DNA of 34,744 nt from Bacteroidota bacterium (GCA_013287375.1 JABDDX010000020.1:1-34744), one strand, 5' to 3'; shown: positions 23,609 to 31,713, numbered from the stretch's first letter. Made by a program: numbers and translations. Notes: generated by a model from the letters alone, not told the origin.

Positions 23609-24514
23609 TTAACTTTTTGGTTTTGTAAATGCCGGCACTAATATGGCAAGTACTTCAGCCATTGTTAACGGCTCATCAAATGCAGCGCTTGCAGCAGCAA
23701 ATGTTGTTGTACTACCTGTTGCACTTGGTAAATTAAGAATGTTAACACCACCTTGTACAGTTGTGTTTTCTGGTGTTGCACCACCGTAATTTGCATTTAC
23801 TGCTGCAACGCCGGTATCATTACTTGCAGCGCCAGAGGTATCAACACTTGCTGACGCAGTGCTGGTAATCCATGGCAATACAGTTGCACCATATTTAGTT
23901 GTACGTAAATAACGGATTGCCGACGCGTGCCTTGCTTCTACAGCATGTATATCAAGTGCTGCAGTTAAATAAGTTTGGTTCCCTAATAAATTAGGGGCCT
24001 GGCCTTTGTATGCGCGTACACCTGTATCTTCAAATGTTTCGGCAACAGCTAAAAATGTTTGATAGTTTGTAAAAACACCAGTGAATGGACCAGCCATTGA
24101 ACCAGCACCACCGGTATAATCCAGATACACAAAATCAGACGCGGTAACAGGGGTACCGCCAGCGGCACTAATTGCGCTTGTTAAAAAGGCAACGTGTTTG
24201 TTCTCGTCAGACTGAATTTGAGTAATGTATGAGGTATCAGTTACTAATCCTGAAGCTGCCATCCCATCGTTGTAAAATGTCGCTTCTAATATTTCAAGTG
24301 TTAGCGCAAAGTTTAATACACTAATTACACTTGCTGATGCTGTTTGACCATAGGCTTTTTTGAATAAATTGCCTAAAGCAAATGGAACCGCAGCAATGGC
24401 TACCTTAGAGCCAAAGCTTGTAATATTTTTTATCGCATCGCGACGAGGGCTGATCCGGTCATTAAATTCCGGGTCAATTTTCTCTATTTCTTCTACTATA
24501 CTAAATAAATTCAT
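23609..24514 (-). CDS. Ferritin-like domain protein, probable Tat substrate
   Basis: 301 residues. The ferritin-like four-helix core carries paired Glu and ExxH residues: LEILEATFYN, SDENKHVAFL, AETFEDTGVRAYKG and HAVEARHASAIRYLR, as in the Ferritin_2/desiccation-related family. The N-terminus (about 55 residues) has SPRRDAIKNITSFGSKVAI followed by a hydrophobic stretch, a Tat-like signal with an unusually long n-region. The C-terminal 80 residues are Ala/Thr/Ser-rich. It is probably exported and binds two metal ions; iron storage or oxidative protection is inference. It lies 21 nt downstream of a related gene, so both are likely in one operon. Confidence 0.85.
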   Translation of the reverse strand: MNLFSIVEEIEKIDPEFNDRISPRRDAIKNITSFGSKVAIAAVPFALGNLFKKAYGQTASASVISVLNFALTLEILEATFYNDGMAASGLVTDTSYITQIQSDENKHVAFLTSAISAAGGTPVTASDFVYLDYTGGAGSMAGPFTGVFTNYQTFLAVAETFEDTGVRAYKGQAPNLLGNQTYLTAALDIHAVEARHASAIRYLRTTKYGATVLPWITSTASASVDTSGAASNDTGVAAVNANYGGATPENTTVQGGVNILNLPSATGSTTTFAAASAAFDEPLTMAEVLAILVPAFTKPKS

Positions 24515-24535
24515 GGTTGTAATTGTTAAAGGTGA

Positions 24536-25222
24536 TTAACTGAAACTGTTAGCTGAAACTTTAGTCTTTAAATAAACATTGGCTCCCGCTAATACCGCAC
24601 TTGGTTTATTGCTAATGTTTAAACCGTTGGTATCAACCTGATCTGACGATACGAAATTGCCCTGGGTTATTAAATTGCCGATCAAAGCCGCATGCCTTGC
24701 CTCTACCGAAACAATACTACCCGCAATGGATAAATAAGCAGCATTTTGTATGTTATAGGCAATACCATCATAGGCGGTTACACCTAGGTCTTCAAAAGCC
24801 TTGGCAGCAGCTAATACCGCTGTTCTGCTTGTGAAGTCTATTTTGCTGAAATCAGGGGTTAATCCTTGTATGGCACTGGTACCTAATGCTGCTTTAAAAA
24901 ACTCACGGTGACATACTTCATGGTCGCGTATATCTGTTAAATACGATAATTCGATTGATGGAATGCTGGTGTAGGGGGTTGCAACCACTTGTAAATAAAA
25001 TGCAGCTTCCAGTTGTTCAAGTGCGTAGGCAAAATTTAATACACCTATATCACCACTTCCCACATCAGTTACACCCGCTGTAGGGACAACATTATGATCT
25101 TTATGGCATGAGGATACAGCTGACAATAAGCCTATCCCGGCCACTCCAGCGCCTGCATAACGCAAAAACGACCTGCGGGCCATATTTACATTAACATTAG
25201 TTAAATCTGTTTCTGTTTTCAT
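24536..25222 (-). CDS. Ferritin-like domain protein, Tat lipoprotein
   Basis: 228 residues. The Tat signal is ARRSFLRYAGAGVAGIGLL, directly followed by a possible lipobox VSSC, suggesting export and lipid anchoring. The ferritin-like helices are ALEQLEAAFYLQV, IRDHEVCHREFFKAAL, AKAFEDLGVTAYDG and SVEARHAALIGNLI, with the same Glu/ExxH positions as the neighbour at 23609. The two are paralogous and adjacent, with only 21 nt between them. Such pairs occur in several Bacteroidota; their physiological role is not established. Confidence 0.86.
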   Translation of the reverse strand: MKTETDLTNVNVNMARRSFLRYAGAGVAGIGLLSAVSSCHKDHNVVPTAGVTDVGSGDIGVLNFAYALEQLEAAFYLQVVATPYTSIPSIELSYLTDIRDHEVCHREFFKAALGTSAIQGLTPDFSKIDFTSRTAVLAAAKAFEDLGVTAYDGIAYNIQNAAYLSIAGSIVSVEARHAALIGNLITQGNFVSSDQVDTNGLNISNKPSAVLAGANVYLKTKVSANSFS

Positions 25223-25342
25223 AATAGATGATTAATTTTATAAGTTTATATGGGTAGATACGCCCAATAGTCGTAAACGGTTTTTTACTTTCAGGTTATT
25301 AATCACAACCTCAGGGAATACAACTTAAATTTATAGTTAAAA

Positions 25343-25903
25343 ATGTCAAACACAGACCTTTATATTGAAGCCCTTATATTTTCATCGGAACAAAGTTTGC
25401 GGGTTGAGGAGATAGCGTATTGCTTACAGGCAGCTTTGGAACAGGACATCAGTATTGAGCAAATAAATAAGAGCATCAATAATATCAGCGAAAAATACCG
25501 GGACGAGAACTTGGCGATTGAGTTGGTTAAAGTAAATAATGGCTATCAATTCCTCACTAAAAAACCATTCCATCCGGTTATTAATTTGCTGCAATCGCAA
25601 CGCTCAAAAAAGAAACTGAGCCAGGCAGCGCTGGAAACACTAGCGGTAATAGCCTACCGGCAACCAACCACCAAAACCGATGTTGAACAGATACGTGGTG
25701 TAAACTGTGATTACTCTATCCAAAAACTGCTCGAAAAGGAATTAATAGCCATTGTAGGTAAATCTGAGGCTGTTGGCAAGCCAATACTGTATGGCACAAG
25801 CAGCCTGTTTATGGATTATTTTGGCATAAATAGCATGAATGATTTGCCTAATATGAAAGAACTTACAACGGAAGAAAGTTCTATTGGCGAGGCCACAGAA
25901 TAA
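25343..25903 (+). CDS. scpB: Segregation and condensation protein B
   Basis: 186 residues with the tandem winged-helix pattern of ScpB: EALIFSSEQSLRVEEIAY at the N-terminus, then KKLSQAALETLAVIAYRQPT followed by KTDVEQIRGVNCDYSIQKLL, and a final YGTSSLFMDYFGINSMNDLP. It binds the kleisin ScpA and, with SMC, condenses and separates chromosomes. ScpA is not in the window, and the gene appears alone. It is cytoplasmic and of normal length. The 137 nt after it are AT-rich without a visible terminator. Confidence 0.95.
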   Translation: MSNTDLYIEALIFSSEQSLRVEEIAYCLQAALEQDISIEQINKSINNISEKYRDENLAIELVKVNNGYQFLTKKPFHPVINLLQSQRSKKKLSQAALETLAVIAYRQPTTKTDVEQIRGVNCDYSIQKLLEKELIAIVGKSEAVGKPILYGTSSLFMDYFGINSMNDLPNMKELTTEESSIGEATE

Positions 25904-26040
25904 TTTTAAATGATATTTTTAATAAAAATGGATTTTAATTATTTTTACTAATAAATAGTTCGCTATTTGCTAATAGGCAATTTTATATTTTATTTGATTT
26001 AAATTTACATAGAATTAAGTTTTAAACTAAAAATTCGACA

Positions 26041-26241
26041 ATGGGAACGCCAAAAAAACCTTCAAAGAAAAAGCCCGATTCAAAAAGTGCAGGCGCGAAG
26101 AAAACAGCTCCGGGATCTGTTGATCCGAAAGCTAAGAAGAGGATTATTGATGACGAGGATGATGAAGATTTTGATATGCCGCTTGATGAAATTAGTGGTT
26201 ACGAAAGCTTTGAGGAATTCGACGAGGAAGACGATTTTTAA
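26041..26241 (+). CDS. Small charge-segregated disordered protein
   Basis: 66 residues: the first 35 are Lys/Pro/Ser/Ala-rich (KKPSKKKPDSKSAGAKK), the last 30 are very acidic (DDEDDEDFDM, EEFDEEDDF). No hydrophobic core, signal peptide or known domain is visible, so it is probably intrinsically disordered. A clean ATG, a following terminator and its own space between genes support it as real. A role as a nucleic-acid or protein-binding tail is conceivable but unsupported. Not recognised further. Confidence 0.6.
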   Translation: MGTPKKPSKKKPDSKSAGAKKTAPGSVDPKAKKRIIDDEDDEDFDMPLDEISGYESFEEFDEEDDF

Positions 26242-26263
26242 AACATTTATATATATTTTTAGT

Positions 26264-26298
26264 AAAGCATTCAGAACATGCCTCTGGATGCTTTTTTT
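26264..26298 (+). terminator. Terminator of small protein gene
   Basis: Arms AAAGCATTCAGA (26264-26275) and TCTGGATGCTTT (26283-26294) with one G-T or mismatch, then a T-run to 26298. The T-run continues into the next -7 box. Confidence 0.75.
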
Positions 26299-26305
26299 AT
26301 ATTTG
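26298..26305 (+). promoter_or_regulatory. Putative -7 box of acetyltransferase-like gene
   Basis: TATATTTG, full match, sharing its first T with the terminator T-run and lying 17 nt before the ATG at 26323; predicted leader about 10 nt. Confidence 0.5.
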
Positions 26306-26322
26306 GGCATTTATAATACAAA

Positions 26323-27447
26323 ATGGTTATAACCGAGGTTAAGGATAAGGCAACAAAAAAAGCATTTTTAGATGTAGCAAGGGTAATTTACCAAAATGAC
26401 GATATTTGGGTATGCCCGCTTGATAATGATGTTGAGGCTATATTCGACCCGGCTAAAAACAGTTTTTATAACCATGGCAAATGTATCCGTTGGGTGCTTA
26501 CCGGTGAGAACGGCCAGCTGATTGGCCGGATAGCCGCGTTTATTAATAACGAAAAAGCTTACAATTACGAACAACCCACCGGTGGCGTAGGCTTTTTTGA
26601 ATGTATTGATGATGAAAGAGCAGCTTTTTTATTGTTTGATACTGCCAAAGCCTGGTTAAAAGAAAATGGCATGCAAGCCATGGATGGCCCCATCAATTTT
26701 GGTGAAAACGATACTTTTTGGGGTTTACTGAGCGAAGGTTTCAGCTCGCCCCCATCCTACGGGATGAATTATAACCCGGAATATTATAAAGCTTTTTTTG
26801 AAAACTATGGCTTTAAAACCCAGTACGAGCAGATCACCAATTACCTGAATGTAGTTAAGCCTTTCCCCGAAAGGTTTAGGAGAATAGCCAACTGGGTGAT
26901 CCAAAAACCCGGTTATACTTTTAAGCACCTTAAGGCAAGTGAAATTGAACAGTTCGCGGCTGATTTTATTGAGATTTATAATGATGCCTGGAAAGGCTTC
27001 GAGAATTTTGTGCCGATTACGCATGCTACCATCTTAGAAAGCTTCAGGAAGATGAAGCCTTTAATGGATGAAAACCTGATATGGTTTGCTTACTTTAATG
27101 GCGAACCCGCATCATTCAATATTGTGTTGCCTGATGCCAACCCGATGATAAAACCTCTAAAAGGAAAACTCGACCTGAAAGGCAAACTAACTTTTTTATA
27201 CCTAAAATGGCGGGGTGTTAACCGCATGCGGGCTATTGTAATGGGCACCAAACAAAAATTCCAGAATCATGGTTTGGAATCAGCATTGTTTATAAAACTT
27301 GGTGAATATGTGTTACCCCTTAGCCAATATGAAGAAATGGAACTATCATGGGTGGGCGATTTTAATGAAAAAATGATCGCGCTGCATGCGGCTATGGGTA
27401 GTGTATTCGGCAAAAAGCATTTAACAATGCGCTATATTTTCGCATAA
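26323..27447 (+). CDS. YghO-like GNAT-fold protein
   Basis: 374 residues. Key conserved-looking segment MDGPINFGENDTFWGLLSEG with GMNYNPEYYKAFFENYGFK, as in the YghO group of putative N-acetyltransferases. Two GNAT-like halves are plausible: an N-terminal part (WVCPLDNDVEAIFDP, GRIAAFINNEKAY) and a C-terminal part (AYFNGEPASFNIVLPDAN, RAIVMGTKQKFQNHG, EMELSWVGDFNEKM). The substrate is unknown. It is cytoplasmic, with no signal peptide. The start is preceded by a terminator-promoter junction and the gene ends at a strong bidirectional terminator beginning within its stop codon region. Confidence 0.8.
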   Translation: MVITEVKDKATKKAFLDVARVIYQNDDIWVCPLDNDVEAIFDPAKNSFYNHGKCIRWVLTGENGQLIGRIAAFINNEKAYNYEQPTGGVGFFECIDDERAAFLLFDTAKAWLKENGMQAMDGPINFGENDTFWGLLSEGFSSPPSYGMNYNPEYYKAFFENYGFKTQYEQITNYLNVVKPFPERFRRIANWVIQKPGYTFKHLKASEIEQFAADFIEIYNDAWKGFENFVPITHATILESFRKMKPLMDENLIWFAYFNGEPASFNIVLPDANPMIKPLKGKLDLKGKLTFLYLKWRGVNRMRAIVMGTKQKFQNHGLESALFIKLGEYVLPLSQYEEMELSWVGDFNEKMIALHAAMGSVFGKKHLTMRYIFA

Positions 27448-27479
27448 AAAAGAGCTTAGTATAACTAAACTCTTTTTTT
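27446..27479. terminator. Bidirectional terminator
   Basis: AAAAAAGAG-TTAGT / ACTAA-CTCTTTTTTT hairpin with one unpaired base on each side, between the convergent YghO-like and XRE genes. Confidence 0.85.
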
Positions 27480-27494
27480 CAAAGTATTATATCA

Positions 27495-27836
27495 CTATGC
27501 TATTTCGCGTCTGTGTCTTAGCTCTTCAAAAAGCTCGATAACTTTTTTCTGCAGTTCAATAACTTCGTTTTCACGATCATTTAAACGTTTGTGTACGTTT
27601 TCAAGTTCAGTTATAAATTTTTGATCTTGTTCGGTTTCATTAAAGGTGAGTAGTTGCACAACCCCCATTTCAAACAATGTGGCTATCTGCTCAAGGCGTG
27701 ATAAATTAATATCGGTTATTCCGGTTTCAATTTTAGAAAACGCTGGTATCGAGATGTCCAAACGCTTCGCAACATCTTCCTGGCTCCAGCCTTTTTGATG
27801 ACGAAGTAACCTTATTTTTTTACCAAGTGTTTTCAT
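27495..27836 (-). CDS. XRE-family transcriptional regulator with coiled-coil tail
   Basis: 113 residues. A Cro/C1-type helix-turn-helix covers residues 4-60 (KIRLLRHQKGWSQEDVAKRL, SIPAFSKIETGITDINLSRL, QIATLFEMGVVQLL). The C-terminal 40 residues form a heptad-like helix (FITELENVHKRLNDRENEVI), probably a dimerisation coil. It lacks a sensor domain. The gene stands alone, followed by a terminator, with a 160-nt AT-rich region upstream that may hold its own operator; no clear inverted repeat was found there. Target genes are unknown. Confidence 0.9.
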   Translation of the reverse strand: MKTLGKKIRLLRHQKGWSQEDVAKRLDISIPAFSKIETGITDINLSRLEQIATLFEMGVVQLLTFNETEQDQKFITELENVHKRLNDRENEVIELQKKVIELFEELRHRREIA

Positions 27837-27997
27837 ATAAAAATTAAATTATGAGATAGGTTGCGCTATAGTTAATAAAGTTATGATTATTTTTTAATAA
27901 CCTAATAAATTATTAAAAAATAACTGTAGCAGTTTAATTACTACTACTTCATTATCACTAAATTACGACACCTTGTACGTATCAACTTATTAAAAAG

Positions 27998-28834
27998 TTA
28001 CTTAATAAATTTGGCGGCAACCCAATCGTTATTATTTTTATGAATGATGTATTTTAAACCATATTTACGGGCCTCATCCATAATAATATCCAGGTCTGGC
28101 TGCTCATAAAAACCACTTAAATACAGCTCCCCTTCGGGCTTTAAAACCTCACTGTAACGCTGTATCTGGTCGAGCAATATATTGCGGTTGATGTTGGCTA
28201 ATATGGTGTCATAATGCTCATCAGGTATCACTTCCTTTGATCCGCAGATGGCGGTAATATTATCGATATTATTTAATTGCGCGTTTTCCAGTGTACTTTC
28301 AAAACAAACAATATCATAATCAATAGCGGTAACTTTATCCGCGCCTAATTTTGATGCCATGATAGCCAGGATACCGGTACCACAGCCCATGTCGAGCACA
28401 TTTTTAGCAGAGAATTCGTTCTCCAGCATCAGTTCCAACATCATGGATGTAGTTTGATGATGCCCTGTACCAAAAGCCATTTTAGGGTCGATAACGATCT
28501 CATATTCGATCTCTGGCTTCGGCTCATGGAAGGTTGCGCGTACAAATATCTTACCCTGAATATTTATAGGTTCAAAATTACTTTCCCATACCTCGTTCCA
28601 GTTTTTTTGGGGGATCAGCGCAATTTCATAGCTAAATGTGAACATATCCCGGTAAGGCGTTAATGCCTCTATAAGCTTAGCCTCATCAAAATCATCTACA
28701 GGGATATAGGCTTTAAAGCCGAATTCCAGTTCTTCAAAAGTATCAAAGCCTACTTCGCCCAGGGTATTTATTAGCATATCCTGCTGGTAATCCTCTGTAA
28801 CTATAAGGGTAAAAAGTAATTCGTAGTAATTCAT
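27998..28834 (-). CDS. prmA: Ribosomal protein L11 methyltransferase
   Basis: 278 residues. The N-terminal substrate-recognition domain (YELLFTLIVTEDYQQDML) precedes the methyltransferase domain: IDPKMAFGTGHHQTTSMMLE, SAM motif I VLDMGCGTGILAIMASKLGA, the acidic motif AIDYD and motif IV ILANINRNILLDQI. It trimethylates lysines and the N-terminus of ribosomal protein L11. It starts 12 nt after the membrane-protein gene and is last in the probable operon from 31373 through tpiA. No terminator was found after it. Confidence 0.96.
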   Translation of the reverse strand: MNYYELLFTLIVTEDYQQDMLINTLGEVGFDTFEELEFGFKAYIPVDDFDEAKLIEALTPYRDMFTFSYEIALIPQKNWNEVWESNFEPINIQGKIFVRATFHEPKPEIEYEIVIDPKMAFGTGHHQTTSMMLELMLENEFSAKNVLDMGCGTGILAIMASKLGADKVTAIDYDIVCFESTLENAQLNNIDNITAICGSKEVIPDEHYDTILANINRNILLDQIQRYSEVLKPEGELYLSGFYEQPDLDIIMDEARKYGLKYIIHKNNNDWVAAKFIK

Positions 28835-28846
28835 TTTAGGTAGATA

Positions 28847-29302
28847 TTATTCAGTAGCAGTAGTTGGCTTGTGCTTCAATTTTATTTTACCACCAACTAT
28901 CAGCCCCAACATAAAAAAATTGATGACCCAATATGTTAGCTGTATCAGCAACATTAATATTGCCATACCGGCTAAATGGTAAATGCCTGTTTGCTCATCC
29001 CAGATGATGTAAGCGATACCGCCGGCAAAAAGCGCGCATAATAAAGCGGTGGCCGTAACAGCCGCATCCTTCCCCACCATCGACCACGAATGCGCGGCCT
29101 CCCATATCGGCAACACAATCACATATTGCGTTAATAATGCGGTGATAAAATATAAAGGCCAGCAGTAGTAAAAACAAGCCATAAAAGCATGTAAATTCCC
29201 CTTGCCCATGTCGCCCAAATGAATGGGGAAAACAATGGATTGCAGCAACACTATTACAGCGAATACTACAAAACCGGCAAATGGAGGAAGGAATACTTTC
29301 AT
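28847..29302 (-). CDS. Four-TM membrane protein of unknown function
   Basis: 151 residues with about four membrane segments: LPPFAGFVVFAVIVLLQSIV, YCWPLYFITALLTQYVIVL, VTATALLCALFAGGIAYIIW and MLLIQLTYWVINFFMLGLI, ending in a short charged tail. There is no recognised domain or catalytic motif. It lies between tpiA (93 nt away, separated by a heptad-unit hairpin) and prmA (12 nt), so it is probably co-transcribed with prmA, although no functional link is evident. Confidence 0.75.
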   Translation of the reverse strand: MKVFLPPFAGFVVFAVIVLLQSIVFPIHLGDMGKGNLHAFMACFYYCWPLYFITALLTQYVIVLPIWEAAHSWSMVGKDAAVTATALLCALFAGGIAYIIWDEQTGIYHLAGMAILMLLIQLTYWVINFFMLGLIVGGKIKLKHKPTTATE

Positions 29303-29310
29303 TTGTTATA

Positions 29311-29400
29311 ATTAGTGAATGAGTGAGTTAGTGAATGAGTGATTTTAAAAAGACACCAATCGTTCATTCACTAATTCACTAACTCGCTCAATAATTAATT
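29311..29400. repeat. Hairpin made of 7-nt units, second strong locus
   Basis: Left arm 29311-29344 and right arm 29358-29400 are inverted. The right arm holds one extra 7-nt unit (TTAGTGA in its complement). Units resemble TTAGTGA and ATGAGTG. The right arm overlaps the tpiA stop codon and the left arm ends 8 nt from the start of the downstream gene. Confidence 0.82.
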
Positions 29401-30159
29401 AAACACTCTTAATATATCAACAAAATCTCTCGATTTTAATGATGCGCCGCCTATCAATCCACCGTCAATATCTGCCTGGGCAAATAATTCAGGGGCATTT
29501 TTAGGGTTGCAACTTCCGCCGTATAAAATAGTGGTATCATCAGCTACTTGCTGGCTGTATTTTGCAGCTATTTCCTTACGGATAAAAGCGTGAATTTCCT
29601 GCGCCTGATCGCTTGATGCCGTTACACCTGTACCGATGGCCCAAACAGGCTCATAAGCGATAACTAACTTTGCAAAGTTAGCTGCATCTAAATGAAATAC
29701 GCCTTCAGCCAATTGATCTTTGATCACCTGAAAATGCACATTACTTTCGCGCTCCTGCAAGGTTTCGCCTATACAAAAAATCGGTTTTAAATCGTTTGCT
29801 AAAGCTGTATCCGTTTTTTTAGCCAATAATTCATTGGTTTCGCCAAAATACTGGCGGCGCTCAGAGTGACCTAAGATCACATACTCCACGCCTACTGATT
29901 TTAACATTTTAGCCGATACCTCACCTGTGTAAGCACCTGATTCTGCCTGGTGAGCATTTTGCGCGCCTACAGAAACTTTATCATAACCTTTGGCCATTTG
30001 CACTAAACTGTGCAGGTGTATAAACGGACTGCAAACTACAGCTTGCTGTTTACCGGTAATTTCGTCCTTAACCATATTGGTTATTTCTGAAAATAAGGCT
30101 AATCCCTCGTTATAATCAAGGTTCATTTTCCAGTTTCCGGCAACTATTTTTTTTCTCAT
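29395..30159 (-). CDS. tpiA: Triosephosphate isomerase
   Basis: 254 residues, normal length. Conserved sites: GNWKMN (catalytic Lys) at residues 7-12, ILGHSERRQYFGE (catalytic His) near residue 96, AYEPVWAIGTG (catalytic Glu), YGGSCNPKNA and GLIGGASLKSRDF (phosphate loop). It interconverts dihydroxyacetone phosphate and glyceraldehyde-3-phosphate in glycolysis. The start is 20 nt after the GlmU-like stop codon, so the two are probably co-transcribed. Confidence 0.98.
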   Translation of the reverse strand: MRKKIVAGNWKMNLDYNEGLALFSEITNMVKDEITGKQQAVVCSPFIHLHSLVQMAKGYDKVSVGAQNAHQAESGAYTGEVSAKMLKSVGVEYVILGHSERRQYFGETNELLAKKTDTALANDLKPIFCIGETLQERESNVHFQVIKDQLAEGVFHLDAANFAKLVIAYEPVWAIGTGVTASSDQAQEIHAFIRKEIAAKYSQQVADDTTILYGGSCNPKNAPELFAQADIDGGLIGGASLKSRDFVDILRVFN

Positions 30160-30179
30160 CTTGTGTTGTGTAATAATTT

Positions 30180-31373
30180 CTAAATGTAAATTTCTCTATA
30201 TGCTTTGGTCAGTTTAAATACTTCTTTCAGGATATTCTGTTCGTTCTCATCAAATTTCCGATGATCCCTACGTTCAAAAACTTTGGCAGTAGTTTCCAGC
30301 ATTTTGTGCAGTGAGTATTCCTCAAAACCATACTGCGCCCCACCCCATGCAAAATCAGGGATGTTATTAGGTGGAAAACCTGCACCAAACACATTTGATC
30401 CTACGCCTACAACAGTACCTGTATTAAACATGGTATTGATACCGCATTTAACATGATCAGCCATAATCATACCGCAAAATTGCAGGCCTGTTTTGCGGAA
30501 ACTTTGGGTAGTGTAATCCCATAGCTTCACTTCGGCATAGTTGTTTTTAAGGTTGGAGTTATTGCTATCGGCACCGATATTGCACCATTCACCTAAAACG
30601 GAGTTACCTAAATAACCTTCGTGCCCTTTGTTTGAATATCCCCAGATGACGGCGTTATTTACTTCGCCGCCAACACGGCAATATGGGCCAATGGTAGTAG
30701 CGCCATAAATTTTGCTGCCCATCTTCACCTGTGAATCGCCACAAATGGCGAATGCGCCACGGATGTTGGTTCCTTCCCATATTTCGGTATTTTTACCTAG
30801 ATAGATAGGGCCATTAATAGTACTGAAGGTATTGCATTCGGTTTTAACATCATCCTCGGCAAAAAAATCGTTGCCTATGATGGTGTTGGTATTGCTGATG
30901 GTTGCGCTTGTGCGGCCGTTGGTTACCAGCTTAAAATCCTTGCGGAGTTCAATATCATTCTTCCTGAAAATATCTTCGGGGTATTTGATGGTTACAGCAA
31001 AATTTTCATAAACAGTAGCCTGACCGTAATCAACGTTAGTGGTAAAATGTTTCGCATCTGATTCGCTTAAACGAACAGCTACCAGCTGATCTTTATATTT
31101 TAAAGCATCGCCAACACGCAGCTTATCAATAGCTTCCACTAAATCAGCATCCGGACAAAATGAGCCGTTGATAAATATATTATCAGCCGTAATTTTTATG
31201 GGGAACTTACCCTGCAAATAGGCACGGGTATGAAACGAGAAATCAGTTTTTAAATGCCTGGCCCACTTTTCGGCAATGGTAAAAATACCTATGCGTAAGT
31301 CGGCAACAGGGCGAGTGTAGGTTAAGGGAAGCAGGGATTGGTGCGCGTTATCTTCAAAAAGAATAATTGCCAT
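30180..31373 (-). CDS. GlmU-like sugar nucleotidyltransferase (NTP_transf_4 family)
   Basis: 397 residues. The N-terminal region IILFEDNAHQSLLPLTYTRP with VADLRIGIFTIAEKW is characteristic of the Bacteroidota GlmU-like family. The C-terminal half is a left-handed beta-helix with hexapeptide repeats (GAFAICGDSQVKMGSKIYGA, GYLGNSVLGEWCNIGADSNN). The family is thought to make nucleotide sugars, perhaps UDP-GlcNAc, but a usual GlmU signature pyrophosphorylase loop (GxGTRM) is not visible. It leads the tpiA operon and its start lies 4 nt after a TATTTTTG box. Confidence 0.87.
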   Translation of the reverse strand: MAIILFEDNAHQSLLPLTYTRPVADLRIGIFTIAEKWARHLKTDFSFHTRAYLQGKFPIKITADNIFINGSFCPDADLVEAIDKLRVGDALKYKDQLVAVRLSESDAKHFTTNVDYGQATVYENFAVTIKYPEDIFRKNDIELRKDFKLVTNGRTSATISNTNTIIGNDFFAEDDVKTECNTFSTINGPIYLGKNTEIWEGTNIRGAFAICGDSQVKMGSKIYGATTIGPYCRVGGEVNNAVIWGYSNKGHEGYLGNSVLGEWCNIGADSNNSNLKNNYAEVKLWDYTTQSFRKTGLQFCGMIMADHVKCGINTMFNTGTVVGVGSNVFGAGFPPNNIPDFAWGGAQYGFEEYSLHKMLETTAKVFERRDHRKFDENEQNILKEVFKLTKAYREIYI

Positions 31374-31377
31374 GGCG

Positions 31378-31385
31378 CAAAAATA
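31378..31385 (-). promoter_or_regulatory. Putative -7 box of GlmU-like gene
   Basis: Minus-strand TATTTTTG, full match to TAnnTTTG, sharing T with the rpmE2 terminator and followed by CGCC and the ATG at 31373. Confidence 0.5.
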
Positions 31386-31413
31386 AAAAAGTCTCCCGAT
31401 GTATCGGGAGACT
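31384..31413 (-). terminator. Terminator of rpmE2
   Basis: AGTCTCCCGAT/ATCGGGAGACT stem (31390-31400 and 31403-31413) followed on the minus strand by six T, 26 nt after the L31 stop codon. Confidence 0.85.
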
Positions 31414-31438
31414 CGCTATATTATTTATAAACAAATAA

Positions 31439-31687
31439 TTATTTCTTGTTGTAACGGGTACGGAATTTGTCGATACGACCAGCGGTATCAACCAATTTCA
31501 TTTTACCAGTGTAGAACGGATGCGACATATGTGAAATTTCTAATTTCACTAATGGATATTCGTTACCATCTTCCCATTTTACAGTTTCACGGGTATCGAT
31601 GCATGATTTAGTTAAGAAAGAATACTCGTTAGACATATCCTTAAATACAACTAATCTATAATTTGATGGGTGCAGATCTTTTTTCAT
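31439..31687 (-). CDS. rpmE2: Type B 50S ribosomal protein L31
   Basis: 82 residues matching L31 type [40 protein letters not shown] and a final [10 protein letters not shown]. It lacks the CxxC zinc ligands of the type A form, so it is the zinc-free variant; in many bacteria that variant is controlled by Zur, but no Zur box was recognised here. In Bacteroidota type B is often the main L31. It has a good -33/-7 promoter upstream and a strong terminator downstream. Confidence 0.96.
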   Translation of the reverse strand: MKKDLHPSNYRLVVFKDMSNEYSFLTKSCIDTRETVKWEDGNEYPLVKLEISHMSHPFYTGKMKLVDTAGRIDKFRTRYNKK

Positions 31688-31713
31688 TGTGTTTACTTCT
31701 TATAAAAGAGGTG

